64,000 nucleotides of DNA from the NCBI GenBank assembly GCA_964408805.1, contig CAYPAV010000020.1, forward strand, positions 1-64,000. The letters run 5' to 3'. A model generated the notes under the pieces. That model was given only the letters and a program-made list of their open reading frames with translations. It ran no database searches and was not told the origin of the DNA. The DNA comes from CAYPAV01 sp964408805. GTDB taxonomy: Bacteria; Pseudomonadota; Alphaproteobacteria; UBA8366. The translations under genes and the position numbers were made by a program. Below are positions 8,194 to 18,213 of this stretch, piece by piece. Position 1 is the stretch's first letter. Every line of letters starts with the position of its first letter.

Positions 8194-9201
8194 TCAGGTG
8201 CGGGTGGGGCGGCCCTCGATCGGGTATTGAGGGTCATTGTAGCCGGGTGTCGAGGGATGCCCCGGCGCCACCAGCTTGTCGACCAACGCTTCGTCCGCCG
8301 GGGAGAACTCGTGCTTCAGGGCCGCCAGATAATCCCGCCAATGGGCGAGTGTGCGCGGCCCCGCGATCACGCTCGAGACGAGCCGGTTGTTCAACACCCA
8401 AAGCAGGGCAAAGTTCCCGGCCGTCATGCCGCGTGCCTCCGCGTGCTTCTTGATGCGTTGGGCGCGAACGAGGGATTCCTTCCGAAACTCGGTCTCGATG
8501 ATACGCCGGTCGCCGCGTCCGGCCCGGGTGTCGAGGCCGGGCTTCCGCTTGGGATCGTATTTCCCGATGAGGACGCCGCGGGCCAGCGGCGAATAGGGCA
8601 CGACGCCCATGCCGTAGGCCTCGCAGGCGGGCAGAAGGTCGGTTTCCGGCTGGCGGTTCATGGCGTTGTAATAGGGCTGGCAGGCGATCGGCCGGGGCAC
8701 GCCCATCTGGTCCGAAAGGCGGACCAGCTCCGCCATCCGCCAGACCCGGTAGTTGGAAACCCCCCAGTGCAGCACCTTCCCGGCGCGGATGATGTCGCCC
8801 ATCGCCGCCACCGTCTCGGCGAGCGGGGTCGCATGGTCCTCCTTGTGGAGGTACCAGAGGTCGATACGGTCGGTGTCGAGGCGCCGCAAGCTGTTCTCGA
8901 CGCCCTGCATCATCCAGCGTCGGCTCAGGTTGTTGTCGTGCGGCGAGGGGCCGCGGCGCGAGCCGATTTTGGTCGCGATGACCCATTGATCGCGGTCCTT
9001 CCTGACCAGGCGTCCCACGACCTTCTCCGACTCGCCGCCGGTGTAGCCGTCCGCCGTGTCGATAAAATTGACGCCGGCCTTCCGCGCCGCTTCCGCGATC
9101 CGGGCGCACGCCCCGGCATCGGCGGGGCCGCCGAACATCATGGCGCCGAGACAGATCTCCGAGACCTTGAGACCGCTCTCGCCGAGGCTTCGATATTCCA
9201 T
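8194..9201 (-). CDS. Aldo/keto reductase
   Basis: The 335-residue TIM-barrel oxidoreductase should use NADPH to reduce a carbonyl compound. The catalytic tetrad is visible: FIDTADGY (Asp and Tyr), ATKIGS (Lys) and WYLHKEDH (His). CQPYYNAMNR and the C-terminal VIAGPRT supply the cofactor site. The ATG at 9201 follows a GGAGGG box, and MEYRSLGESGLKVSEI is the standard start of the family. Longer upstream starts lack similarity. It is divergent from the Nudix gene at 9319 over 117 bases and precedes the CMD gene. The substrate is not predictable. Confidence 0.92.
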   Translation of the reverse strand: MEYRSLGESGLKVSEICLGAMMFGGPADAGACARIAEAARKAGVNFIDTADGYTGGESEKVVGRLVRKDRDQWVIATKIGSRRGPSPHDNNLSRRWMMQGVENSLRRLDTDRIDLWYLHKEDHATPLAETVAAMGDIIRAGKVLHWGVSNYRVWRMAELVRLSDQMGVPRPIACQPYYNAMNRQPETDLLPACEAYGMGVVPYSPLARGVLIGKYDPKRKPGLDTRAGRGDRRIIETEFRKESLVRAQRIKKHAEARGMTAGNFALLWVLNNRLVSSVIAGPRTLAHWRDYLAALKHEFSPADEALVDKLVAPGHPSTPGYNDPQYPIEGRPTRT

Positions 9202-9318
9202 ATCCGGGTCCCCCTCCATTGCGTCGGCGCATAGCTTATCGATCCCGGCGGCGGCCCGCAAAGTTGTGATCCGCGGTCGGTCCCGCTAAAAGGCTTCCCG
9301 GCGATTGAGGGAGAGGAC

Positions 9319-9744
9319 ATGTCCCGCGAATATCCGGAAAGTCCCATGGTGGGCGTCGGCGTCGTCGTCTGGCGCGGCGAGGAGGTTCTGCTGATCCAGC
9401 GTGGCAAGCCGCCCCGCGCCGGCACCTGGAGCCTGCCGGGCGGCCGTCAGGAGCTCGGCGAGACGACCCGCGAGGCGGGCCGCCGTGAGGTGCTTGAGGA
9501 GACTGGTCTCGAGGTCGAGATCATCCATTTGATCGACGTCGTCGATTCGATCTCGCGCGACAGGGAAGATCGGGTTCGGATGCAGTACACCTTGGTCGAT
9601 TACGGCGCCGAATGGGTGTCCGGCACCGCCGTGGCCGGGAGCGACGCGGCGGATACGCGCTGGGTTCACCCGAACGACCTCGGCGACTACGACCTTTGGA
9701 GCGAGACGCTCCGCGTCATCGACCTGTCGGCGTCCAGGCGGTGA
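9319..9744 (+). CDS. Nudix hydrolase
   Basis: The 141-residue protein has a complete Nudix box, starting GGRQELGETTREAGR at about 41 and continuing REVLEETGL, so it should cleave a nucleoside diphosphate linked to another group using Mg2+. Its size and the N-terminal VGVGVVVWRGEEVLLIQRG resemble ADP-ribose pyrophosphatase or mutator-type members. Its last codon overlaps the GTG start of the downstream EamA gene (GTGA), so the two are translationally coupled. The actual substrate is not clear. Confidence 0.92.
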   Translation: MSREYPESPMVGVGVVVWRGEEVLLIQRGKPPRAGTWSLPGGRQELGETTREAGRREVLEETGLEVEIIHLIDVVDSISRDREDRVRMQYTLVDYGAEWVSGTAVAGSDAADTRWVHPNDLGDYDLWSETLRVIDLSASRR

Positions 9745-10619
9745 GCGCCGAATCCCGGGCCACCCTGATCGGTTTCGTCGCCGTCCTGCTGTGGGGCGCA
9801 CTGGCGCTGCTGACCACTTGGACCGGGAAAGTGCCGCCGTTCCAGCTGGTGGCGATGAGTTTCACCGTGGCCTTCGGGCTGGCGCTCGGGAAATGGCTGC
9901 TCCGGCGCGAGCGCCCTACCCATTATCTCCGCCATCCCGTTCCGGTCTGGCTGCTCGGGGTTGGCGGGCTCTTCGGTTATCACTTCTTCTATTTCATGGC
10001 GCTCCGCAACGCACCCGCGGTCGATGCCAGCCTGATTGCCTATCTCTGGCCCTTGCTGATCGTGCTGTTCTCGGCCCTGTTGCCGGGCGAACGCCTCCGC
10101 TGGTGGCATGTCGCGGGCGGGCTTCTGGGGCTCTTCGGTTCGGGGCTTCTGGTGACCAATGGCGGGGCGGTCGCGTTTCGCGCCGAATTTGCGCTCGGTT
10201 ACGGGGCGGCGGCCGCGTGTGCGCTGACCTGGTCGGGGTATTCTGTGTTGAGCCGGCGCTTCAAATCGGTGCCGACCGACACCGTCGGCTGGTTCTGCGC
10301 CGCAACCGCGGTACTAGGGCTGCTCTGCCATCTCGCCTTCGAGGAGACCCGTTGGCCCGAGAGCACGGCGACCTGGCTCGCCGTCCTGGCACTGGGGCTG
10401 GGGCCGGTCGGGGCCGCCTTCTTCGCCTGGGACCATGGCGTCAAGCGGGGGCATATCCGCTTGCTCGGCGTCTCGTCCTACGCGGCGCCGCTAATCTCGA
10501 CACTGCTGCTGATCGTCTTCGGGCAAGCGACCCTCGGTTGGGTTGTCGCCCTTGCCTGCGCCGCCATCGTCGGCGGGGCCCTCCTTGCCGCGCGTGAAAT
10601 GCTGGGTCGTGGTGCCTAA
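9741..10619 (+). CDS. EamA/DMT-family transporter
   Basis: The 292-residue protein has about ten hydrophobic helices in two repeated EamA halves, as in the drug/metabolite transporter superfamily that exports amino acids or related metabolites across the inner membrane. I chose the GTG at 9741 because it overlaps the upstream stop as GTGA and gives a normal first helix (ATLIGFVAVLLWGALALLT). The open frame extends further upstream but would encode a basic, non-family leader. The 3' end overlaps the convergent ferredoxin-like gene by four bases. The cargo is unknown. Confidence 0.9.
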   Translation: MSAESRATLIGFVAVLLWGALALLTTWTGKVPPFQLVAMSFTVAFGLALGKWLLRRERPTHYLRHPVPVWLLGVGGLFGYHFFYFMALRNAPAVDASLIAYLWPLLIVLFSALLPGERLRWWHVAGGLLGLFGSGLLVTNGGAVAFRAEFALGYGAAAACALTWSGYSVLSRRFKSVPTDTVGWFCAATAVLGLLCHLAFEETRWPESTATWLAVLALGLGPVGAAFFAWDHGVKRGHIRLLGVSSYAAPLISTLLLIVFGQATLGWVVALACAAIVGGALLAAREMLGRGA

Positions 10620-11308
10620 TCCTCCCGCCGCCGGGCGTCGAGAAAGGCGCGCATGTGAAAGCCCGCCTGGTCCGGCACATAGGTGAATTCACGGCCCACC
10701 GGACAAGCGCGGCGCGCACGGCAGCCGAGGGTCATGCAATCCTCGCCCTCTTTGGTCTCCAAGTGAGCGGCGCAGCCGGGAACGTCGTACTCCCGTCCGG
10801 CCGCGAAGGCCCCGACCGGGCAGGCCGATAGGCAAGGCCGATCCGCACAGCTGCCGCAAGGGCTCGTGGCCGCAGGCGTTGGCGGGAGATCGAGGACATC
10901 GGTAAAGGCGAGTGCGCCTCGATACGCATGCCAAAGTCCGAAATCGGGATCGATCAGCATGCCGAGCGGCGAGATCGAGACCGGTGCCGCGCGCATCGCC
11001 CATTGCTGGAACGGCAGATAGGGCGGTCCCCGGTGCGGAAACAGCGCCTCGGCGCCGACAGCCGCCGCCACGCTTCCGACGGTTTCTTCGGCCCAGCGAT
11101 CGAGCGTATTCTCGGGCACCGACGACCCGGTGCCGAATTTCTTCCAAAGCGCGGGCCCGGCATTGCCCACAAGAAGTAGTGTCCGCACGGTCGCGGGCGC
11201 GCCATCGGCGGGCTCCGGATGCAAACCCCCACGCAAGACCAAACCATTCGCCGCCAGCAAGGATGCGATTTCATTGAACGGTGGTGATTGGACGTGTCCG
11301 GGGGTCAT
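10616..11308 (-). CDS. Ferredoxin-like protein with two predicted [4Fe-4S] sites
   Basis: The 230-residue protein has an N-terminal domain of about 150 residues that lacks cysteines, followed by a ferredoxin region. CGSCADRPCLSACP gives the C-x2-C-x4-C-x3-C-P pattern. A second set lies in CAAHLETKEGEDCMTLGC and ACPVG. The layout resembles proteins distantly related to the epoxyqueuosine reductase ferredoxin domain that are frequent in alphaproteobacteria. It is likely a cytoplasmic electron carrier or reductase of unknown substrate. It overlaps the convergent EamA gene by four bases and stands alone as a minus-strand unit. Confidence 0.75.
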   Translation of the reverse strand: MTPGHVQSPPFNEIASLLAANGLVLRGGLHPEPADGAPATVRTLLLVGNAGPALWKKFGTGSSVPENTLDRWAEETVGSVAAAVGAEALFPHRGPPYLPFQQWAMRAAPVSISPLGMLIDPDFGLWHAYRGALAFTDVLDLPPTPAATSPCGSCADRPCLSACPVGAFAAGREYDVPGCAAHLETKEGEDCMTLGCRARRACPVGREFTYVPDQAGFHMRAFLDARRRED

Positions 11309-11395
11309 ATCCGGCTCCGGAAGTGTGCATCACTATAGCTCTTTTCACCGTGAAGGCGTCGGTAAAGCCGGGCCGGATATGCTAAACTGTTGCCC

Positions 11396-12151
11396 ATGTG
11401 GACGGATGTCGTCGATCTCAGCGAATTCTATCGCTCGCGCCTGGGCCAGGTGGCGCGCCGGATTATCCGTCGGCGGCTTCGCGAGATCTGGCCCGATGTT
11501 CGCGGCATGTCGGTGCTCGGTCTCGGTTATGCGACGCCCTATCTCCGCCAGTTTCGCGACGAGGCGGGGCGGGTTATCGCCTTGATGCCGGCGCATCAGG
11601 GTGTGATGCACTGGCCCCCGAACGAGGCCGGTCTCGTGGCCCTGGCCGACGAGACGGAACTGCCGTTCCCGGATCTCTCTATCGACCGGCTTGTCATGGT
11701 CCATGCGGCGGAGCACAGCGAGCAGCTGCGCGCGATGATGCGGGAGGCCTGGCGGGTGCTGTCGGGAAGCGGGCGCCTCCTCGTCGTCACACCCAACCGA
11801 CGCGGAATCTGGGCGCGGCTTGAGCGAACACCGTTTGGTCATGGCTACCCGTACAGTTCCGGCCAATTGAAACGCCTGTTGCGGGATTGTCTGTTCACGC
11901 CGGAGCAGACCGAACACGCGCTCTACCTGCCGCCGACCCGGCGGCGGATGATCCTGCACTCGGCGGCGGCGATCGAGACGATCGGCGACCGTTATTTCAA
12001 TGCAATCTCGGGCGTCGTGATGGTCGAGGCGTCGAAGCAGATCTATGCGGCGACACCGGTCGCGAACCGCTTGCGTCGCCGCGGCTTGATCGCCCTTCCG
12101 GGCGGCGGCAAGGCGGCGCAGACCGGCTCCTCCCTAGAACAGCCCGATTGA
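11396..12151 (+). CDS. Class I SAM-dependent methyltransferase
   Basis: The 251-residue protein has a Rossmann-type methyltransferase core. MSVLGLGYATPYL is motif I, and LPFPDLSIDRLVMVHAAEHS holds the acidic and post-I region of the Methyltransf_11 type. The C-terminal 90 residues are basic and specific to this subfamily. An ATG at 11396 begins the conserved MWTDVVDLSEFY; a TTG six bases earlier is possible. The last 18 bases overlap the 3' end of the convergent recX gene. The substrate is unknown. Confidence 0.85.
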   Translation: MWTDVVDLSEFYRSRLGQVARRIIRRRLREIWPDVRGMSVLGLGYATPYLRQFRDEAGRVIALMPAHQGVMHWPPNEAGLVALADETELPFPDLSIDRLVMVHAAEHSEQLRAMMREAWRVLSGSGRLLVVTPNRRGIWARLERTPFGHGYPYSSGQLKRLLRDCLFTPEQTEHALYLPPTRRRMILHSAAAIETIGDRYFNAISGVVMVEASKQIYAATPVANRLRRRGLIALPGGGKAAQTGSSLEQPD

Positions 12152-12724
12152 TCCATCCGACCCCAGCTCGTCCTCCAACTCCTCGGGCGTTTCCGCGTCG
12201 CAGATCCAGCGCGCGATCTCGTAGGAAAACCCTTGTCGCCCGAGGGCCGCTAGATCCCGTGTTCGCCGCGTGTCGTCGCGAACCTTCCGCCAGGGGCCGA
12301 GACGGCGGCGGCGAGCGAAGGCAATCGCGGCGGCGCGGTCCGGATCGCCGACGTTTGTATCGAGTTGTCCCAACGCGGCCTCGATAACGTCGTCGGCCAC
12401 CCCTTTCTGGCGCAGCCGATGGCGAATGCCGCGGATCGAGGCGCCCCGCCGGTGCAGGCCGCGAACCCGCATCTCCGCATAATTCGCATCGTCGAGCAGG
12501 CCGGCCCGGGTCAACCGCGTCAGAATGTCGTCGATCGCGCGGGCGGCGGCGTCGGGATCGGTATCGTGGATCCGCGCCGCTTTCAGAACCCGGCGTTCCA
12601 ATACCCGGCGCAGGTTTTCAACCGATGTCGCATAGCGCTCGAGATGGCGAAGGGCCGCCCGCTCGAGGGTCTCCGGCGTTGCCGGGGCTGGCTTGCGTCT
12701 TCCCTTGTGACTTCGGCGCGGCAT
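12134..12724 (-). CDS. recX: RecX regulatory protein
   Basis: The 196-residue protein has three three-helix RecX repeats. Examples are RVLERRVLKAARI, DDANYAEMRVRGLHRRGAS with RGIRHRLRQKGV, and the C-terminal ALGRQGFSYEIARWI. RecX binds RecA filaments and limits recombinase and coprotease activity. Here it is not next to recA and forms its own minus-strand unit. A perfect CRP-type site (12762-12777) lies 38 bases before the ATG. TATAAG on the minus strand (12741-12736) could be a -10 element with a start only a few bases before the ATG, or its AAGG could serve as the ribosome-binding site. Confidence 0.9.
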   Translation of the reverse strand: MPRRSHKGRRKPAPATPETLERAALRHLERYATSVENLRRVLERRVLKAARIHDTDPDAAARAIDDILTRLTRAGLLDDANYAEMRVRGLHRRGASIRGIRHRLRQKGVADDVIEAALGQLDTNVGDPDRAAAIAFARRRRLGPWRKVRDDTRRTRDLAALGRQGFSYEIARWICDAETPEELEDELGSDGSIGLF

Positions 12725-12761
12725 GGCTGTCGGACCTTATATTCGGAAAAAGAACCGCTCG

Positions 12762-12777
12762 TGTGATCGGCATCACA
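12762..12777. promoter_or_regulatory. CRP/FNR-type binding site near recX
   Basis: TGTGATCGGCATCACA is a perfect TGTGA-N6-TCACA palindrome with six-base arms. Its centre (12769.5) is about 41 bases from the start point implied by the minus-strand -10 candidate TATAAG at 12741-12736, the spacing of a class II activator site for recX. It is more than 200 bases from the argD promoter. Confidence 0.55.
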
Positions 12778-12983
12778 GCGGGACTGGTCGCGGTCCGGCA
12801 TAGTGTGAACCATCGGGCCGGTCAACAGCCGACCCGTGACACGTCAGGACCGTAGCGTCGTACGCCCACCCTGCCCCTCCCAATTGGCAGCGACACTGCG
12901 GACCCGCCGGCGGCGGCGCCTCAAAGCGCCGCCGTCGATCGTTTTGGGGCAATCCCATTTCGCGGTACCGGCGCCGAGCCGCA

Positions 12984-13013
12984 TTGACACGGCCCATCCG
13001 ATCGAACGATACT
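12984..13013 (+). promoter_or_regulatory. Sigma-70-type promoter for argD operon
   Basis: TTGACA at 12984-12989 is followed after 18 bases by GATACT at 13008-13013. The start of transcription would be near 13020, giving a leader of about 50 bases before the argD GTG. Confidence 0.6.
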
Positions 13014-13071
13014 CCGCGCCTTTCCGTGTCGCGGGGCGGCACATCTGGCGATCCAAACGGGAGATTTGGCC

Positions 13072-14245
13072 GTGAATACTGCCGTAATGCCCACGTACGG
13101 GCGGGCCGATATTACATTCGAGCGGGGTGAAGGCGTCTATCTGTATGCGGCGGACGGGCGACGATATCTCGATTTCGGGTCCGGTATCGCGGTCAATGCG
13201 CTCGGCCATTCGCACCCGAAGCTGGTCAAAGTTATGCAGGAACAGGTGGCGACGCTCTGGCACACGTCGAACCTCTACCATATTCCGCAACAGGAAAAAC
13301 TAGCCGAACTTCTGGCCGAGACGTCCTTCGCGGATCTGGTGTTTTTCTGCAATTCGGGCGCCGAGGCGGTCGAGGGCGGGATCAAGCTTTGCCGGAAATA
13401 TCAAAGTGCGGTCGGCAAGCCGGAACGCTGGCGCATCATCACTTGCGACGGATCCTTCCATGGCCGGACGGTGACGACGCTCGCCGCCGCTAAGAACGAG
13501 AAGCATCTTGCGGGTTTCGGGCCCGAGGCCGACGGTTTCGACCAGGTGCCGTTCGGCAATCTGAACGAGTTGCGGGCGGCGATCTCGGGCGAGACGGCGG
13601 CGATTTTGGTCGAGCCGATCCAGGGCGAGGGCGGCATTCGTCCCGCCGATGATGATTTCCTCCGCGGCCTTCGCGCCACCGCCGACGAATTCGGCCTCTT
13701 GCTGTTCTTCGACGAGGTGCAGACCGGCGTCGGACGGACCGGCCGGATGTGGGCCCATCAGTGGGCCGATGTCGAGCCCGATGTGATGTCGGCGGCGAAG
13801 GGACTGGGCGGCGGCTTCCCCGTGGGCGCGGTCATGGCCACCAGCGAGGCGGCCCAGGGCATGGTTCCGGGAACCCATGGCAGTACCTTCGGCGGCAACT
13901 ATCTTGCCGCGGCCGCGGCCCTCGCGGTGGTCGAGGAGATCACCGCCGACGGATTTCTCGTCGGCGTCCGCGAGGTCGCGAAGCATCTCAGAAGCGAAAG
14001 CGAGGCGCTGGTCGGCCGGCATCCGGATATCTTCGAGTCGGTTCGCGGCGTGGGTCTCATGCTCGGGTTCAAGTGCAAGGTCACGAACATCGATCTATGG
14101 CACGCGCTTCGCGACGCCGGCCTGCTGACCGTGCCGGCGGAGGAAAATGTCGTACGCTTCTTGCCCCCGCTGACCATCGACAAGGCGAATGTCGACGAGG
14201 CGATCGGTATTTTCGACAAAGTCGCCGGCGCATGGAACCGCGGCG

Positions 14246-14259
<14 letters not shown>
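13072..14259 (+). CDS. argD: Acetylornithine aminotransferase (ArgD)
   Basis: The 395-residue class III PLP aminotransferase should convert N-acetylglutamate semialdehyde to N-acetylornithine in arginine synthesis. Clear motifs are DFGSGIAVNALGHSHPK, FCNSGAEAVEGGIK, LFFDEVQTGVGRTG and AAKGLGGGFPVGA, whose Lys binds PLP. The GTG at 13072 follows GGGAGA, while the TTG six bases earlier lacks spacing to it. argF starts inside its last codons, a 14-base overlap, which shows tight coupling and supports ArgD over other class III transaminases. A strong promoter candidate lies at 12984-13013. Confidence 0.93.
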
Positions 14260-15151
<892 letters not shown>

Positions 15152-15158
15152 GTCCCCG

Positions 15159-16061
15159 GTGTCCGATATGAGTGTGCGGTCGGACGATCTGATCCAACCC
15201 TTCTTGATCGAGGCGAGCGGCCTTCGGGGCCGTCTCATCCGCTTGGGATCGGCGGTCGACGAGGTTGTTGGCCGACACGACTACCCGCCCGCGGTGCAAG
15301 CCCTCATGGTTGAATTCGTGGCCCTGGCGGCGGCTTTGTCGGCGGCGCTTAAATTCGACGGAATTTTCACATTGCAGGCGAAGGGCAATGGGCCCGTGCG
15401 GCTGATGGCGGCCGATGTGACGAGCGATGGCGACATCCGCGCCTATGCCAGCGTGAAGGGGGCGCCGCCGCCCGATGCCGCCGAGGCGCCGGTGCCGCGT
15501 CTTTTGGGGGCCGGCTATCTCGCCTTTACGGTCGATCAGGGCGAGCATACTGAGCTTTATCAGGGAATCGTCGAATTGGAGGGGCCTCAACTGATCGATT
15601 GCGTGCAGCATTATTTTCAACAATCGGATCAGTTTTCCGCCGCGATCAAGCTTGCCGCCGCCCGCGACGAGAAGGGCCGATGGCGTGCCGGCGCCTTGAT
15701 GGTGCAGCGCCTGCCGGCCGACGAACTCGATATTCTCGCGGAGGAGAAGGAAGACGCCTGGCGGCGTGCGACGATCCTGATGGGGAGTTGCACCGCCGAA
15801 GAGTTGACCGATCCCAAGATCTCCCAGAACGAACTGCTGTATCGTCTGTTTCACGAGGATGGCGTCCGTGTCTTCGACATTCTACCGCTCCGTTTCGCAT
15901 GCCGCTGCTCGCGCGATCGCGCCGCGCGCATTCTGACCATGCTCTCGGAAGGGGAGATCGAGGATTACAAGATCGACGGTGTGATCAGTATCACCTGCGA
16001 ATTCTGCAATTCCGAGGAGCGTTTCGACGAGCGCGAGATCACGGCCTCGCGGGCCTCTTGA
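15159..16061 (+). CDS. hslO: Redox-regulated chaperone Hsp33
   Basis: The 300-residue protein matches Hsp33, a cytoplasmic holdase that is activated when oxidants release zinc from four cysteines. The cysteines are present as FACRCS (C-x-C) and CEFCN (C-x2-C) near the C-terminus, the complete switch. The start is the GTG at 15159 or the in-frame ATG at 15168; neither has a strong ribosome-binding site. It begins seven bases after argF, so it is co-transcribed with arginine genes, as in many alphaproteobacteria. Confidence 0.94.
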   Translation: MSDMSVRSDDLIQPFLIEASGLRGRLIRLGSAVDEVVGRHDYPPAVQALMVEFVALAAALSAALKFDGIFTLQAKGNGPVRLMAADVTSDGDIRAYASVKGAPPPDAAEAPVPRLLGAGYLAFTVDQGEHTELYQGIVELEGPQLIDCVQHYFQQSDQFSAAIKLAAARDEKGRWRAGALMVQRLPADELDILAEEKEDAWRRATILMGSCTAEELTDPKISQNELLYRLFHEDGVRVFDILPLRFACRCSRDRAARILTMLSEGEIEDYKIDGVISITCEFCNSEERFDEREITASRAS

Positions 16062-16095
16062 AGCGATTCATCGGCGGCCGCATACTGGACGGGAT

Positions 16096-16701
16096 ATGAA
16101 TTGGTGCGGTTATCTTCGCGTGACGGCGCGGCTCGGCCTTGCGATCCTTACGGTCGCCGGGATCGCGGCGTGCGAAACCGCGGTCGCGCCACGCGCCTTC
16201 TCCCAGATGACCTTCAGTCACTTGCCGCCAATTTCGCTCGACGTGGCGCGCATCGAGGTCGTGCGTCTCTATGAACCGCCCTTGAAGGCGCCGCATGTCG
16301 AGCATGAAACGCCGGTTCCGCCGCTTACCGCGATCGAGCGCTGGATCGGCGATCGTTTGAAGGCGGCGGGCCGCGATGGCGTCGCCCGAGTCACCATCCG
16401 CGACGCCCGTGTGGTGGAAACGCCGTTGAAGCGTCTCGGCGGCGTGCAAGGCGCTCTCACGACAGAGCAAACCGAACGCTACGACGCCCGTGTCGAGGTG
16501 ATGATCAAAGCCACCGGCGGCCGGGGATTGCGCGCGGCCACGGCGATGGCCGACGCGAAGCGGAGCCGAACCGTGGCCGAGGACAGCTCAATCGCGCAAC
16601 GCGAGACGGTCTGGTTCGAGATGGTGGAGAAATTGATGCGCGATTTCGACCGCGTGTTCGAGCGGCAGATCCGCAAGCACCTGACGGCATTTCTCAAATA
16701 G
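16096..16701 (+). CDS. Putative lipoprotein, unknown function
   Basis: The 201-residue protein has a hydrophobic signal segment ending in a lipobox (VAGIAAC, Cys about 26), so it is likely a lipid-anchored envelope protein. The mature part is basic and mixed, with a central RVTIRDARVVETPLKR and a helical end. I do not recognise a family beyond alphaproteobacterial hypothetical lipoproteins found after hslO. It follows hslO by 34 bases and is likely the last gene of that operon. Its TAG stop is the first codon of a dispersed repeat. Confidence 0.75.
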   Translation: MNWCGYLRVTARLGLAILTVAGIAACETAVAPRAFSQMTFSHLPPISLDVARIEVVRLYEPPLKAPHVEHETPVPPLTAIERWIGDRLKAAGRDGVARVTIRDARVVETPLKRLGGVQGALTTEQTERYDARVEVMIKATGGRGLRAATAMADAKRSRTVAEDSSIAQRETVWFEMVEKLMRDFDRVFERQIRKHLTAFLK

Positions 16702-16768
16702 AGCAAATCCCGGGCGAACCGAATCGGTTTGCGACATGTATCTGCTTCAAATCAATGGGTTAGAGAAT
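16699..16768 (+). repeat. Dispersed 70-bp repeat, copy 2
   Basis: The element begins TAGAGCAAATCCCG and ends TTAGAGAAT, as does the inverted copy at 2927-2997. Its TAG is the stop codon of the lipoprotein gene, and its far end abuts the TGA stop of convergent trkH, so it fills the whole gap. The hairpin CGAACCG-AAT-CGGTTTG (element positions 17-33) keeps pairing relative to copy 1 despite four stem substitutions. Confidence 0.8.
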
Positions 16769-18213
16769 CAATCTCGCCAGAATGAAGGCGCCAGTAGCAC
16801 CAGCACGGTGAAGAGTTCGAGGCGTCCCAGCAGCATCCCGGCCGAGAGAAGCCATTTCGCCGAATCCGGCAGAGCCGCAAAGGTTCCCGACGGGCCGATG
16901 ACATGGCCGAGCCCCGGTCCGACATTGGAAATCGCGGTCGCCGCACCCGATGTCGCGGTAACGAAGTCGAGGCCGATCAGCCCAAGACCGATGGCAATCA
17001 CGACATAGCTCAGCGCGTAGAGAAAAAAGAACGCCATCACCGAGGCGGAGACTTCTTCCGGGATGGGCTTGCGGTTGTAGTAGGCGATAAAGACGCCGTG
17101 CGGCCGCAGCAATCGGCGAAGCTGGGTCACCGCGGTGGCATAGAGAACCTGAAACCGAAAGATCTTGATGCCGCAGGTCGTCGAGCCGGCGCATCCGCCG
17201 ATGAACATAAGAAAGAGGAAGCACATCAGGGCGAACGGTCCCCAGCCGCTAAAATCTGCGGTGGCGTAACCGGTTCCGGTGATGATCGAAACGACGTTGA
17301 ATGAGGCCAGGCGAAAGGCGTCGCCCAAAGTGCGCTCATTTGCGTGGAGATAGAACGTCATCATGATGATGACGGTTGCCACGATCAGCAAGAACCAGCG
17401 CACTTGGTCGTCGCGCAGGAGGGGACGGGGACTGCCCCGCAGCGCCCTCAGATAAAGCACGAAGGGCATGCTTCCGATGAGCATGAAGATCACTGCGATG
17501 GTCTCGATCTTAACGCTCTGGAAATGACCAAAAGACGCATCGCGGGACGAAAACCCGCCCGTCGCGATGGTCGTCATCGCGTGGGCGACGGCATCGAAGC
17601 CGCTCATGCCGGCGGACCAATAGGCGGCCGCGCAGACCGCGGTGGCGCCCAGATAGATGAAGCCGATATACGCGACGAGCTGGGTTGCGCGGGGAAGCAC
17701 CTTCTCCGAGCTGTCGGAGGATTCCATGCGGAAGAGCTGCATTCCGCCGATCCGCAGAATGGGCATGATGGCGATCGCCATCGCGATCACGCCGATGCCG
17801 CCGAGCCACTGCAACAGGGCGCGCCAGATCAACACACCCGGCGGTGCGAAATCGAGGCCGATGATGACCGTGGAGCCGGTCGTGGTCAGCCCGGACATCG
17901 ACTCGAAAAAGGCGTCGGTGTAGCTCAGCTCCATATCCGCGAAGGCGAAGGGCAGGGCGGCGAAGCCGGGGATGACGATCCATAGCAGCGTGGTCAGGAC
18001 AAAGCCTTGGCGCGGTGTCAGCGTTCGCACGGTGCTGCGCGCGGTGAGCGCCAGCGTCCCGCCCACGAACAGCGTGAATCCGGCGGCGGTCAGGAAGACC
18101 CGCCAGTCTTCGTTGTCGGCCGCCGCATCGGCCACCGCGGGCAGGCACATCGCCACCGCCAGCGGCAGCATCAAGACGCCCGTGATGAAAAGAATTGGTC
18201 TGAAGTCGAGCAC
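16768..18213 (-). CDS. trkH: TrkH-type potassium uptake membrane subunit
   Basis: The 481-residue protein has the fourfold M1-P-M2 arrangement of the SKT family. The four filter-like segments are visible: SGLTTTGSTV, TTIATGGFSS, SIITGTGYATADF and AISNVGPGLG, each with the key glycine. It should carry K+ across the inner membrane, gated by a cytoplasmic TrkA/KtrA-like protein, which is not encoded nearby. The stop codon touches the repeat at 16699-16768. The gene appears monocistronic, with 155 bases separating it from folE upstream. Confidence 0.93.
   Translation of the reverse strand: MLDFRPILFITGVLMLPLAVAMCLPAVADAAADNEDWRVFLTAAGFTLFVGGTLALTARSTVRTLTPRQGFVLTTLLWIVIPGFAALPFAFADMELSYTDAFFESMSGLTTTGSTVIIGLDFAPPGVLIWRALLQWLGGIGVIAMAIAIMPILRIGGMQLFRMESSDSSEKVLPRATQLVAYIGFIYLGATAVCAAAYWSAGMSGFDAVAHAMTTIATGGFSSRDASFGHFQSVKIETIAVIFMLIGSMPFVLYLRALRGSPRPLLRDDQVRWFLLIVATVIIMMTFYLHANERTLGDAFRLASFNVVSIITGTGYATADFSGWGPFALMCFLFLMFIGGCAGSTTCGIKIFRFQVLYATAVTQLRRLLRPHGVFIAYYNRKPIPEEVSASVMAFFFLYALSYVVIAIGLGLIGLDFVTATSGAATAISNVGPGLGHVIGPSGTFAALPDSAKWLLSAGMLLGRLELFTVLVLLAPSFWRD

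Larger units (their letters stand above)
12725..13071. other. Divergent recX / argD regulatory region
   Basis: This 347-base gap carries a CRP-type palindrome at 12762-12777, a 9-bp GC hairpin at 12911-12934 (CGGCGGCGC, loop CTCAAA, GCGCCGCCG) and a near-consensus promoter for argD at 12984-13013. No coding sequence is convincing. Confidence 0.6.
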
